From Alphaproteobacteria bacterium (lineage in GTDB: Bacteria > Pseudomonadota > Alphaproteobacteria > SMXS01), in contig JANQQJ010000039.1 in NCBI GenBank assembly GCA_028284945.1, positions 18,989 through 82,988 of the forward strand: DNA of 64,000 nucleotides, read 5' to 3'. The notes beneath the pieces are model-generated. The model was not told the origin of the DNA. It worked only from the letters and a program-made list of their open reading frames with translations, and made no database searches. Position numbers and translations under genes: made by a program. Within the stretch, counting starts at the first letter, position 1; every line of letters starts with the position of its first letter. Below are positions 18,234-27,009 of this stretch, piece after piece.

Positions 18234-18365
18234 TTGAAACAGGCGACAAGAACCCTCGATGCGACCGGTCTGCTGTTCCCCATGCCGGTCCTTCGTGCGG
18301 AGAAAGTGTTGCCGGGGACGGCGACGGGCGACTTACCGGAATGCTGTGTCGGGTCATTGGATTAG
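18234..18365 (+). pseudogene. tusA: Decayed 5' copy of tusA
   Basis: This stretch reads as a 43-codon frame (TTG start, TAG stop) whose first 36 codons match tusA at 19911 at 25 positions, including TLDATGLL and PMPVLRA. DNA identity is about 90 percent over the core 68 bases. The initiator ATG has become TTG, and the catalytic cysteine codon TGC of CPMP is TTC (Phe). Similarity fades after the Leu-Pro-Glu triplet. It is a truncated, inactivated duplicate, four bases before the GT-C-like gene, so that gene is bracketed by direct repeats of tusA. Confidence 0.85.
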
Positions 18366-18368
18366 CTT

Positions 18369-19883
18369 ATGGACAGTGAACCACGGGACATTGCAGACCG
18401 AACGTCCGTTGGAAAGGCCATAACCCTTCTTCTCTTCACGGCGCTTAATGTCCTCCTTGCAGTCACCCATGAGCCCTGGCGGGATGAAGCGCAGGCGTGG
18501 CTTATGGCCCGGGATCAGTCTATTGGCGAACTGATCCATTCAATGGGTTATGAGGTCACCCCCGGGCTTTGGCACCTCATGCTCTGGCCCCTCGCCCAAC
18601 TCGGGGCTCCCTATGGCGCTATGGCAGCGCTGCATTCAGTTGTCATGATCATCGCCGCCGGGCTGATTGTTTATTTCGCGCCCTTTCGGCTTTGGCAGAA
18701 AACAGCCGTTGTATTCTCGTACTATATCTTCTTCGAGTACGGCGTTATTCAACGTCACTATTCACTTATGGTTTTGTTCGCCTTTGCCGCCGCTGCTGCC
18801 TACTCAAGGCGCGGCACAGATCCGTTTCTTTTTGGTCTGTTACTGGTGGGGTTGGCAAATAGCAGTCTACAGGGGGCGGTTCTCGCTGCGGGCTTTTGCG
18901 GCCTTATGATTTGGGATTGGTTGGTCACACGACGCTTTTTCCGTGCAACCGCGATGGTGTGCATAGTTGGACTGGGATTAGGCGTCGGGCCCGCTCTGAT
19001 TCAAGCTTGGCCAAACAATGATGCCATGCTGTCGGATGGTGACTATGCATCACGATCAGAAAATCCAGGCATTCAGAATTCTGTTACTGCCCTGCGCCTA
19101 GCATATTTTCCGATGGCGGGTCTGCCGCAAACACCTACCTTTGTTTTCGCAGTTGCCATCGTATTGCTTCTGCTATTCGACGTCCGAAATCGACTTGGTT
19201 TGTTGTTAATGTTCGGAGCCACCTTAGCGCTCTGGCTGTTCTTGTTTGCTGTGATGTCTCCTGGAACCCACCGGCACTTCGGCCTGATTTTTGTCCTGAG
19301 TTTGGTTGTTCTTTGGATACACAGAATCTCTCCTGCAACGCCCGCCAAGTCAGGTAACCAGCCCTCTCGCGGGCTCCAGCTCGGTTCGATGGCCTTTTTC
19401 GTGGCGGCTGTTCTGTCCATTCCCAAGAGCCTGTACAACGGCTGGGAAGATCTGATCTATCCCTTCTCTATGGCCGCAATGACCGCGGAAACGATCCGAG
19501 AAATTGAGCCGCTTCCATTGGTATCTCAAAGCCCCAACACAAAATCAGTCCTGCCATACATTCCAGATCGGCAGGTATGGCGACCCTATCGCGCCGCTTT
19601 TGGAACCTACGACACTCATGACGAACTGTTTCCCAGCCATAAAAGCATGTCGACCGAAGAACAAATCCGGCTGTCAAAAAAACAGTTTGGCGCAAACCCG
19701 TTTCTTTTTGTTTCGCCGCTGCCGCTGGCCCAGCCTGCATCCTATGGCCTGACAATTTGCGCCTATGTCGAAGGCGCACACTTCGTCGATGAAAACTACT
19801 ATATCTATTCCTATGATCCGGTTTCAGGGTCGGAACCACCTGCTGGTTGCGATTCCATCGCCGTTGCCGCTTTACCCGACTAG
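18369..19883 (+). CDS. GT-C-like integral membrane protein (putative glycosyltransferase)
   Basis: A 504-residue protein with about ten hydrophobic segments. After the first segment comes HEPWRDEAQAWLMARD, whose acidic D-E pair in the first periplasmic loop is typical of GT-C glycosyltransferases of the ArnT/PMT kind, which use polyprenyl-phosphate sugars. The C-terminal 130 residues are soluble and probably periplasmic. No Shine-Dalgarno is evident. The codon choice looks more AT-rich than that of the neighbours, and the gene sits between a broken and an intact tusA, both consistent with acquisition. Confidence 0.65.
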   Translation: MDSEPRDIADRTSVGKAITLLLFTALNVLLAVTHEPWRDEAQAWLMARDQSIGELIHSMGYEVTPGLWHLMLWPLAQLGAPYGAMAALHSVVMIIAAGLIVYFAPFRLWQKTAVVFSYYIFFEYGVIQRHYSLMVLFAFAAAAAYSRRGTDPFLFGLLLVGLANSSLQGAVLAAGFCGLMIWDWLVTRRFFRATAMVCIVGLGLGVGPALIQAWPNNDAMLSDGDYASRSENPGIQNSVTALRLAYFPMAGLPQTPTFVFAVAIVLLLLFDVRNRLGLLLMFGATLALWLFLFAVMSPGTHRHFGLIFVLSLVVLWIHRISPATPAKSGNQPSRGLQLGSMAFFVAAVLSIPKSLYNGWEDLIYPFSMAAMTAETIREIEPLPLVSQSPNTKSVLPYIPDRQVWRPYRAAFGTYDTHDELFPSHKSMSTEEQIRLSKKQFGANPFLFVSPLPLAQPASYGLTICAYVEGAHFVDENYYIYSYDPVSGSEPPAGCDSIAVAALPD

Positions 19884-19910
19884 GCTGTCATATCAATAGG
19901 AGTCGCGCAG

Positions 19911-20144
19911 ATGAAGGCAGCGTCCCAGACTCTCGACGCGACCGGTCTGCTGTGCCCCATGCCGGTCCTGCGTGCGCAGAAGGTGTTGCGGGGGATGGCA
20001 CCAGGTGAGTTGCTTGAAGTGTACACGTCGGACCCCGCATCATGGACCGATATGGCATCGTTCTGTCAGGAAGCTGGGCACCGCCTGGTCAGCCGGGAGC
20101 GCGGCTACCCCATGACGTTCATCATTGAAAAACTTCAAGGCTAG
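19911..20144 (+). CDS. tusA: TusA-family sulfurtransferase
   Basis: A 77-residue sulfur-carrier protein. C15 in GLLCPMPVLRAQK is the persulfide-bearing cysteine of the CPxP motif, and the C-terminal strand ends in FIIEKLQG. Relatives shuttle sulfur for tRNA thiolation or molybdenum cofactor. AGGAG precedes the ATG by eight bases. The 3' end overlaps the convergent acetyltransferase gene by four bases. An inactivated partial copy lies 1.7 kb upstream. Confidence 0.93.
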   Translation: MKAASQTLDATGLLCPMPVLRAQKVLRGMAPGELLEVYTSDPASWTDMASFCQEAGHRLVSRERGYPMTFIIEKLQG

Positions 20145-20647
20145 AGCGCCTTGGTCATCCAGATCAGCGCACGATCATCGATCGCAATCGAGGCACCGGG
20201 CGCCACCGCCTCTTGGTCATAGGTGACGCCCCTGCCATCCAGGACATAGCCGCGTGTGGCATAGAGCCGGTGGGCAGGCCCGTAATCCGCATAGAGACCG
20301 ACACCGAGGCCGACTTCCTCACAACCCTTATCCCTGGCTGAATTCTCCAAAGCATCCATGAGCGCCGTCGCAATACCTCGGCGCCAGAGATCAGGCGCCA
20401 CGGTCAGGTCGTAAATCTCGGGGATGTTCCACTCGCGAAAGAGAGGATACCTAGAGTTCATCATAAGGCAGCCAAGACCGGCAATCTGGCCTGACACTTC
20501 GGCGACAAGAACTATGAACTCTGGTCCCTGGTCATCGAGCAAGGTCCGCCAGCGGACCGGGTCTATTGAATAGGGAAATCGAGCCGCGTAAGCGCCCACC
20601 AACTGATCAAAGTCCTCAGGCCGGAGCGGTCGAACGAGCACGTCCAT
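20141..20647 (-). CDS. GNAT-family N-acetyltransferase
   Basis: A 168-residue acetyl-CoA-dependent acyltransferase. The acetyl-CoA-binding loop is DLWRRGIATALMDALE after the YDLTVAP strand, and the C-terminal part has the RLYATRGYVLDGRGVTYD motif. The acceptor is unknown. It lies six bases downstream of the DUF962 gene on the same strand, so the two are probably co-transcribed. Confidence 0.88.
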   Translation of the reverse strand: MDVLVRPLRPEDFDQLVGAYAARFPYSIDPVRWRTLLDDQGPEFIVLVAEVSGQIAGLGCLMMNSRYPLFREWNIPEIYDLTVAPDLWRRGIATALMDALENSARDKGCEEVGLGVGLYADYGPAHRLYATRGYVLDGRGVTYDQEAVAPGASIAIDDRALIWMTKAL

Positions 20648-20653
20648 TTACAG

Positions 20654-20986
20654 CTACGCAGCCCCAGCCTCAACCAGCCGGGGTTTCAATCGCCGGGTGA
20701 GCCAGAGCAGATACATATGATAGTCCCCCCTCAGCGACCAGAATGGATAGGTGAAGGTCGCCGGCCGGTTCTTCTCGAAAAAGAAGTGAGCGACCCAAGC
20801 AGGGCCATATCCCGCGACCAAAGCCACAGCGATCAACCACCACATTTGAGTTGCTAGCGCGGCGGCAACCGACCCCAAGGCAAGTGTAGACCCGAAATAG
20901 TGAAGCCCCCGCGTCACCGGTTTGCTGTGCTCGCGCAAATAGAACGGAAAGAATTCCTCGTAGGTGGTTATGCGGTTGCTGGCCAT
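20654..20986 (-). CDS. DUF962 (Mpo1-like) membrane protein
   Basis: A 110-residue protein with FFPFYLREHSKPVTRGLHYFGSTLALG, two hydrophobic segments, and YGPAWVAHFFFEKNRPATF. It matches the DUF962/Mpo1 family, whose yeast member is an Fe2+-dependent dioxygenase in alpha-oxidation of 2-hydroxy fatty acids. The HxxxxP and AHFFFEKN histidines are present. The start at 20986 (MASNR) is preferred to a TTG at 21022. Confidence 0.85.
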   Translation of the reverse strand: MASNRITTYEEFFPFYLREHSKPVTRGLHYFGSTLALGSVAAALATQMWWLIAVALVAGYGPAWVAHFFFEKNRPATFTYPFWSLRGDYHMYLLWLTRRLKPRLVEAGAA

Positions 20987-21035
20987 GGACTGAAGTGTAT
21001 CAGGCACTGGAGCGGCAACCAAACCGCCTCGAACG

Positions 21036-21064
21036 TGTCACCCCCGCCTTGGGCGGGGATGACA
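21036..21064. repeat. REP-like palindromic element
   Basis: A 13-base stem (TGTCACCCCCGCC) and its complement with one mismatch are separated by TTG. The TGTCAYCCCCGCC...GGCGGGGATGACA form is a recognisable dispersed intergenic repeat in alphaproteobacteria. It lacks a T-run on either side, so a terminator role is less likely, although it lies upstream of the MerR promoter. Confidence 0.65.
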
Positions 21065-21102
21065 AGCTTGGATTGCTTTCCATCCAACCAAAAATTCATG
21101 AC

Positions 21103-21131
21103 TTGACGTTTACGTAAACGTTAACTAAATA
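21103..21131 (+). promoter_or_regulatory. merR promoter with 16-bp perfect palindrome operator
   Basis: TTGACG (21103-21108) and TAAATA (21126-21131) form a 17-base-spaced promoter. ACGTTTACGTAAACGT (21106-21121) is a perfect palindrome covering the -35 edge and the spacer. This resembles the sites described for LiuR-type MerR regulators of acyl-CoA and branched-chain degradation. The regulator gene begins 20 bases downstream and heads the operon, so autoregulation and control of beta-oxidation genes are likely. Confidence 0.72.
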
Positions 21132-21151
21132 ATGCCCTGTCAGGACGTGAA

Positions 21152-21601
21152 GTGAGTCGGGAGCCTTCTTTCGTGAGCGAGTGCTACAGCATATCCGAGC
21201 TGTCCAAGGAGTTCGGGGTAACACCCCGGACAATCCGGTTCTATGAGGACCAGGACCTTGTTCACCCCAAGCGCGACGGACAAAACCGCATCTTCAGCGC
21301 CACGGACCGCACACGCCTAGCCTGGATTCTACGCGCCAAACGCGTCGGTTTCTCACTCGCTGAGATCCGCGAAATGCTGGACCTTTATGACCTGGGCGAC
21401 GGCCGGGCAACGCAACGCCGGGTCACGCTCGAGAAATGCCAGGACCGGCTTAAATCACTTGAGGCGCAGCGCGCTGACCTTGACGCGACCATCGACGAGC
21501 TTTCCGCATTCTGCGAGCTGCTCGACAAATTGAATTCCGGGCTGCCGCTGGGCAAAGCCCGCAAGGAACACGAAGACCTGTTCAGGAGAGCCGTGACATG
21601 A
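21152..21601 (+). CDS. MerR-family regulator (LiuR-like)
   Basis: A 149-residue transcription factor. The MerR helix-turn-helix is at about residues 12-80 (YSISELSKEFGVTPRTIRFYEDQDLV, then RLAWILRAKRVGFSLAEIREML), and a dimerising coiled coil follows (about 95-125). It lacks the cysteines of metal sensors; the EIREMLDLYDLGD stretch is typical of LiuR/AtuR regulators, which sense acyl-CoA intermediates. GTG start. Its stop overlaps the acyl-CoA dehydrogenase ATG by four bases. Confidence 0.9.
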   Translation: MSREPSFVSECYSISELSKEFGVTPRTIRFYEDQDLVHPKRDGQNRIFSATDRTRLAWILRAKRVGFSLAEIREMLDLYDLGDGRATQRRVTLEKCQDRLKSLEAQRADLDATIDELSAFCELLDKLNSGLPLGKARKEHEDLFRRAVT

Positions 21602-23388
21602 CCACCTATACCGCCCCCATAGACGACATGAAGTTTGTGCTCTACGACTTTCTGGGCATTGACAAATATTCCAACCTGCCCGGGTTTGAAGATGCCTCAC
21701 CCGATATTGTCAGCGCCATTCTGGAAGAGGCTGGCAAGATGGCTTCTGAGGTGTTGCACCCGATCAATCACAGCGGCGACCAGGAAGGCTGCACCTGGAA
21801 TGACGGTGTTGTGACAACGCCCAGCGGCTTCAAAGAGGCCTATGATCTCTATCAGGAAAGTGGTTGGCAGAGCCTGACCGGGAATCCTGAATTCGGTGGC
21901 CAGGGCCTGCCGCAAACACTGGGGCTCGCGGTCTCGGAAATGATGATCGCCGCCAATTGGGGCTTCGGCATGTATCCCGGCCTGACCAAGGGTGCTGCAG
22001 AAGCGCTCGAAGCACACGGATCGGACGACCTGAAAAACACTTATCTGCCAAACATGATGGAAGGCAAATGGTCGGGCACCATGAACCTCACCGAGCCGCA
22101 CTGCGGCACGGATCTAGGCATGCTGCGGACCAAGGCCGAACCGCAAGCCGACGGCACATTTCGGATTACCGGGACCAAGATTTTTATCTCCGCGGGCGAA
22201 CACGACCTGACAGAGAACATTATTCACCTTGTCCTGGCGAAAATTCCCGGCGGGCCAGAAGGTACCAAGGGCATCAGCCTGTTCCTGGTGCCGAAATTCC
22301 TGGTTAATGAAGATGGCTCAGTCGGCGAACGTAACGGTGTTTCGTGCGGCTCCATCGAAGAGAAGATGGGCATCCACTCCAACGCGACCTGCGTGATGAA
22401 CTATGACGATGCGGTCGGCTATCTGGTCGGCGAAGAGCACAAGGGCATGCCGGCCATGTTCACCATGATGAACGAAGCCCGCCTGGGTGTTGGCATGCAG
22501 GGCCTGGGCATTGCCGAGGTCTCCTACCAAAACGCGGTCACCTATGCCCGCGAGCGTATTCAAGGCCGGTCGATCAGCGGCACCAAGAGCCCGGAGACCG
22601 CCGCCGACCCGATCATCGTTCACCCCGATGTACGCAAAATGCTGATGACGGGCAAAGCCTTCACCGAAGGCGCGCGGGCGCTGGCGGCGATGACCGGCCT
22701 GCAGATTGATCTGTCGCACACGCACCCCGATGAAGATGTACGCCAGAAGGCCGAAGACTTCGTCGCGCTGATGACGCCTGTTGTGAAAGCCTACTTCACC
22801 GATATGGGCGTCGAGGTCGCCAGTCTGTCGCTGCAATGCTATGGCGGTCATGGCTACATCGCCGAACATGGCATGGAACAATTCCTGCGCGACGCCCGGA
22901 TCGCCCCGATCTATGAAGGCACCAACGGTATTCAGGCGCTTGATCTCGTCGGCCGTAAACTGGCCCAGAATGGTGGCCGTGCGGTTCAGGCGTTCTTCGC
23001 CGAGGTGCAGCAATTCGCCAATGACAACAAAGAAGACGAGTCGATCGGCAAGCATGCCGCTGAGTTGGGCCGCGTTGCCGGACAGCTCCAGCAGGCAACT
23101 ATGTGGTTGATGCAGAACGGTGTTGCAAACCCGGACAATGCCGGCGCCGCCTCGACCGACTATCTGAAACTGATGGCTTTGACAGCCTTTGCCTATGTCT
23201 GGGCCATTTCCGCCAAAGCCGCTGCCGCCAAACTGGCCAACGGTGCTGACAACAAGCCGTTCTATGAGAATAAGCTGACCACGGCCCAGTTCTTCTTTGA
23301 CCGGATGTTGCCGGAAACCGACAGCCTCTTGCGCAAAATCGAAGCCGGCGGCGACTCCATGATGGCCATGCCCGCCGAGGCATTCTGA
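21598..23388 (+). CDS. Acyl-CoA dehydrogenase with C-terminal extension (DmdC/FadE5-like)
   Basis: A 596-residue FAD enzyme for alpha,beta-dehydrogenation of acyl-CoA. The standard core (MNLTEPHCGTDLGMLRT FAD/substrate loop, then RDARIAPIYEGTNGIQALDLVGRK with the catalytic Glu) is followed by an extra helical domain of about 120 residues. This is the long subfamily often annotated as methylmercaptopropionyl-CoA dehydrogenase. Chain-length preference cannot be read. The context (regulator, thiolase, FadB-type protein) favours general fatty-acid beta-oxidation over DMSP catabolism. Confidence 0.92.
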   Translation: MTTYTAPIDDMKFVLYDFLGIDKYSNLPGFEDASPDIVSAILEEAGKMASEVLHPINHSGDQEGCTWNDGVVTTPSGFKEAYDLYQESGWQSLTGNPEFGGQGLPQTLGLAVSEMMIAANWGFGMYPGLTKGAAEALEAHGSDDLKNTYLPNMMEGKWSGTMNLTEPHCGTDLGMLRTKAEPQADGTFRITGTKIFISAGEHDLTENIIHLVLAKIPGGPEGTKGISLFLVPKFLVNEDGSVGERNGVSCGSIEEKMGIHSNATCVMNYDDAVGYLVGEEHKGMPAMFTMMNEARLGVGMQGLGIAEVSYQNAVTYARERIQGRSISGTKSPETAADPIIVHPDVRKMLMTGKAFTEGARALAAMTGLQIDLSHTHPDEDVRQKAEDFVALMTPVVKAYFTDMGVEVASLSLQCYGGHGYIAEHGMEQFLRDARIAPIYEGTNGIQALDLVGRKLAQNGGRAVQAFFAEVQQFANDNKEDESIGKHAAELGRVAGQLQQATMWLMQNGVANPDNAGAASTDYLKLMALTAFAYVWAISAKAAAAKLANGADNKPFYENKLTTAQFFFDRMLPETDSLLRKIEAGGDSMMAMPAEAF

Positions 23389-23442
23389 CCCATAAACCGC
23401 CCCGTAGTTGAGGAACAACCCTTCCCTTAAAGGACCAATAAA

Positions 23443-24651
23443 ATGGCAGACGCATTCATTTACGACACAGTCCGCACCCCGCGCGGCCGCGGCAAAAAAG
23501 ACGGCAGCCTGCACGAGGTGACGCCGATTTCGCTGACCACCGACGTGCTGAAAGAAGTTCGTGACCGCAATGATCTGGATACCAGCCTGGTCGACGACAT
23601 CGTCTGGGGCACGGTGGAGCCAGTCAGCGAACAAGGTGCCGTGCTTCCCCGCATCGCCGCTCTCAATGCCGATTACTCCGAGGAAGTTGCAGGTGTGCAG
23701 CTCAACCGCTTTTGTGCATCCGGCCTTGTCGCCACCAACTATGCCGCCACCAAGGTGATGGCTGGTCAGGCGGACCTGGCGATCGGTGGCGGTACTGAGT
23801 GCATGTCCCGCGTTCCCATGGGCTCGTCCGGTGGTGCCTGGGCGACGGACCCGGCGGTCGCCATCAAGACCTATTTCGTGCCGCAGGGCATCAGCGCCGA
23901 TCTCATTGCCACCAAATATGGTTTCAGCCGCGACGACGTCGACGCCTATGCGCTGGAGAGCCAGCGCCGTGCCAAGGAATCCTGGGACGAAGGCCGGTTC
24001 GATAAGTCCGTGATGACCGTCAAAGACGACCTGGGTATTACCGTTCTTGACCGTGATGAACACATGCGGCCCGAAACAACCATGCAGTCGCTCGCTTCCT
24101 TAAAGCCCTCTTTCGCCGAAACCGGCGACCAGTTCGGCTTCAACAGCGTCGCGCTACAGAAGTATCCAGAAATCGAAAAGCTCGATCACGTCCACCACGC
24201 GGGTAACAGCTCGGGCATTGTCGATGGCTCTGCGGCGGTGCTGGTTGGCAGTGCTGAAATGGAAGCCGTCACCGGCATGAAGCCCCGGGCCCGCATCAAG
24301 GCCTTCGCCGACATCGGCTCCGAACCCACCATCATGCTGACCGGCCCGTCCTTTGCCGCAGAAAAAGCCCTGAAGCGCGCCGGCATGACCAAAGATGACA
24401 TCGACCTTTGGGAGCTGAACGAGGCCTTTGCCTCCGTCGTGTTGCGTTTCATGCAAGCGCTCGACATCGACCACAGCGACATCAACGTCAATGGCGGCGC
24501 GATTGCCATGGGTCATCCGCTGGGCGCAACGGGTGCGATGATCATGGGCACCGTTCTCGACGAACTGGAACGCCGTGACCTGAATACGGCCCTTGTCACC
24601 CTGTGCATCGGCGCCGGCATGGGCACCGCTACCATCATCGAACGCGTCTAA
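23443..24651 (+). CDS. Acetyl-CoA acyltransferase (thiolase)
   Basis: A 402-residue thiolase. It has the nucleophilic cysteine in [14 protein letters not shown], the [13 protein letters not shown] loop, the His of [18 protein letters not shown], and the second catalytic Cys in [18 protein letters not shown] precedes the ATG. It stands between the acyl-CoA dehydrogenase and the multifunctional protein, so it is most likely the 3-ketoacyl-CoA thiolase of this beta-oxidation unit (FadA/FadI role). Confidence 0.95.
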   Translation: MADAFIYDTVRTPRGRGKKDGSLHEVTPISLTTDVLKEVRDRNDLDTSLVDDIVWGTVEPVSEQGAVLPRIAALNADYSEEVAGVQLNRFCASGLVATNYAATKVMAGQADLAIGGGTECMSRVPMGSSGGAWATDPAVAIKTYFVPQGISADLIATKYGFSRDDVDAYALESQRRAKESWDEGRFDKSVMTVKDDLGITVLDRDEHMRPETTMQSLASLKPSFAETGDQFGFNSVALQKYPEIEKLDHVHHAGNSSGIVDGSAAVLVGSAEMEAVTGMKPRARIKAFADIGSEPTIMLTGPSFAAEKALKRAGMTKDDIDLWELNEAFASVVLRFMQALDIDHSDINVNGGAIAMGHPLGATGAMIMGTVLDELERRDLNTALVTLCIGAGMGTATIIERV

Positions 24652-24673
24652 GCGACGGATCAGGAGAATTTCC

Positions 24674-26851
24674 ATGACGGAAACCATCAAATTCGAGGTC
24701 GACTCCGACGGTGTCGCCCTTATGACAATCGACCTGCCCGGCCGCTCCATGAACGTGATTGACGGCCAGTTCATGGCCGATCTGACGGAGCTTATTGACA
24801 AGGTCGTCTCTGACGATGCGATTAAAGGCGCGGTCATCACCTCAGGTAAGCCGGCCTTCATGGCCGGGGCTGATCTGAGCATGATGGGCGAAAACGCTGG
24901 CGCCGCCTCGACCGGCGAAGCAACGCCGGAAGATGTGTTCAACGGTGTCTACGCCATGAACAAGCAGCTTCGTGCCATGGAAACCTGCGGCAAGCCTTTT
25001 GCGGCTGCGATCAATGGTCTCGCGCTCGGTGGTGGGTTGGAAATCACATTGGCCTGTCATTACCGGGTCTGCGCCGACGACCCGAAGCTGACGCTGGGCC
25101 TGCCGGAAGTGAATGTCGGCCTGTTACCCGGCGGTGGTGGCACCCAACGGCTGCCGCGCCTGATGGGCGTACAGGCCGCTGCCCCTTACCTGCTGCAGGG
25201 CAAGAATATGAGTCCGCAGGAGGCGCAAGGCTTCGGCGTCGTCCATGAAATCGCACCTCGCGATGAGATCGTCGACAAAGCCAAGGCCTGGATCCGCGAC
25301 GGCGGTGAAGGCGTTCAACCCTGGGACAAAAAGGGCTTCAAAATCCCCGGCGGCCAGGGACCGATGGACCCGCGTATTTCCCAGACCTTTACCGTCGGCA
25401 ACGCCATGCTGCAGAAGGAAACCCTGCACAATTATCCGGCACCTGCCGCCATTCTGTCAGCGGTCTATGAAGGCCATCAGGTACCGATGGACGCCGCGCT
25501 GCGGATCGAGAGCCGCTATTTCACCAAGCTGCTGCTGGACCCGGTCTCCAAGGCGATGATCCGGTCGCTGTTTATCAACAAACAGGCGGCCGACAAGCTG
25601 GCCAGCCGTCCGGAGGGCGTCGACAAGTCTACCGTCAAGAAGCTTGGCGTCCTCGGCGCCGGCATGATGGGCGCGGGCATCGCCTATGTGTCAGCCCGCG
25701 CAGGCATGGATGTCGTCCTGCTCGACAGGGATCAGGAGTCGGCGGAAAAAGGCAAAGCCTATTCCGAAGGCCTGGTCGCCAAGGGAATCAAACGTAGAAA
25801 GGTGACCGAGGAAAAGGGCCAGGCCCTGTTGGACCGGATTCACCCGACCACCAGCTATGACGAGTTGAAAGGTTGTGACCTGGTGATTGAAGCGGTGTTT
25901 GAAAGCCGCGATATCAAGGACGACGTGACCAAGGCAACGGAAGCGGCCGAACCCGCCCTGCCCGTCTTTGCGTCAAACACGTCCACCTTGCCGATCACCG
26001 GGCTGGCCGAGAGCTTCTCGCGTCCCCATGACTTTATCGGCCTGCACTTCTTCTCACCCGTCGACCGCATGCCGCTTGTCGAGATCATCATGGGCGAGAA
26101 AACGGCGGATGAGACTCTCGCCCGCGCCATGGATTATGTGCAGCAGATCAGGAAGACGCCGATTGTCGTCAATGATAGCCGCGGCTTCTATACGTCGCGC
26201 TGCTTCGGCACCTATGTGGCTGAAGGTCTCGCCATGCTCGCCGACGGCGTCGAACCTGCGCTGATCGAAAATGCTGGCAAGTTTTCCGGCATGCCGGTTG
26301 GCCCGCTCGACGTGGGCGACGCGGTTTCGATCGAGCTTGGCTACAAGGTTCGCGAACAAACCAAGAAGGATCTGGGCGACGCGTACAAGCCTGCACCGGG
26401 CGATCACATCATCGACGAGTTGATGGCGCAGGGCCGGTTGGGCAAGAAAGCCGGTAAGGGCTATTACGAATATCCCGAAGGCGGGAAGAAGTTCCTGTGG
26501 CCGGGTCTGAAAGAAAACTGGCCACCCGCAGACGAGCAGCCGGAGGTGGATGAGGTCAAAAAGCGTTTCCTCTATCGCCAGGCGGTGGAAGCCGCCCGCT
26601 GCATCGAAGAAGGTGTGCTGCTGGCCCCGGCCGACGGCGATATTGGGGCCATTCTGGGCTGGGGTTTCGCACCCTATACCGGCGGACCGCTTAGCCTAAT
26701 CGATACGGTCGGCCTTGATGCCTTCGTCCGTGAGTGTGACCGACTAGCCCAGCAATATGGTGAGCGGTTCACCCCGCCCCAACTGCTGCGCGACATGGCT
26801 GCCAAGGACGAAAGCTTCTACGGCGCGCCGGTTAAACAGGCCGCTGAGTAG
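24674..26851 (+). CDS. Bifunctional enoyl-CoA hydratase / 3-hydroxyacyl-CoA dehydrogenase (FadB/FadJ type)
   Basis: A 725-residue fusion. The N-terminal crotonase domain has GLALGGGLEITLACHYRV (oxyanion loop) and LGLPEVNVGLLPGGGGTQRLPRL (catalytic Glu). The NAD-binding domain begins VLGAGMMGAGIAYVSA, followed by the 3HCDH catalytic region (FFSPVDRMPLVEII with the catalytic His before it) and two C-terminal helical repeats. CAGGAG precedes the ATG at 24674; a longer frame starting at 24593 lies inside the thiolase gene and is rejected. It performs steps two and three of beta-oxidation. Confidence 0.95.
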   Translation: MTETIKFEVDSDGVALMTIDLPGRSMNVIDGQFMADLTELIDKVVSDDAIKGAVITSGKPAFMAGADLSMMGENAGAASTGEATPEDVFNGVYAMNKQLRAMETCGKPFAAAINGLALGGGLEITLACHYRVCADDPKLTLGLPEVNVGLLPGGGGTQRLPRLMGVQAAAPYLLQGKNMSPQEAQGFGVVHEIAPRDEIVDKAKAWIRDGGEGVQPWDKKGFKIPGGQGPMDPRISQTFTVGNAMLQKETLHNYPAPAAILSAVYEGHQVPMDAALRIESRYFTKLLLDPVSKAMIRSLFINKQAADKLASRPEGVDKSTVKKLGVLGAGMMGAGIAYVSARAGMDVVLLDRDQESAEKGKAYSEGLVAKGIKRRKVTEEKGQALLDRIHPTTSYDELKGCDLVIEAVFESRDIKDDVTKATEAAEPALPVFASNTSTLPITGLAESFSRPHDFIGLHFFSPVDRMPLVEIIMGEKTADETLARAMDYVQQIRKTPIVVNDSRGFYTSRCFGTYVAEGLAMLADGVEPALIENAGKFSGMPVGPLDVGDAVSIELGYKVREQTKKDLGDAYKPAPGDHIIDELMAQGRLGKKAGKGYYEYPEGGKKFLWPGLKENWPPADEQPEVDEVKKRFLYRQAVEAARCIEEGVLLAPADGDIGAILGWGFAPYTGGPLSLIDTVGLDAFVRECDRLAQQYGERFTPPQLLRDMAAKDESFYGAPVKQAAE

Positions 26852-26953
26852 ATCGCCCTGCAAGGCCGTTCGTCTCGAGTGACGGGCGGCCAGCGCCTCA
26901 GGCCGACCGTTGTATCGAGAGATGAATGGCGGCAGGCGTCTCGACACACGGCC

Positions 26954-27004
26954 ACCTGCGCCAATGCGCAGGTTAGGCCGCACTCTACGCGAACGGGCTT
27001 TTTT
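26954..27004 (+). terminator. Possible terminator region after the beta-oxidation operon
   Basis: A perfect eight-base stem with a CAAT loop (26954-26973) is followed 25 bases later by a T6 run (26999-27004). The hairpin and the T-run are separated, so this is not a textbook Rho-independent terminator. It lies between the end of the fadB-type gene and the convergent mliC gene. Confidence 0.35.
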
Positions 27005-27009
27005 GAGGC

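Noticed and set aside
22318..24063. 581-residue minus-strand open frame
   Set aside because: It is antisense to the acyl-CoA dehydrogenase and thiolase genes, whose motifs and ribosome-binding sites are clear. Its composition is typical of a GC-rich shadow frame.
24593..24673. Extended start of the FadB-type protein
   Set aside because: Those codons overlap the thiolase end, and CAGGAG stands just before ATG 24674.
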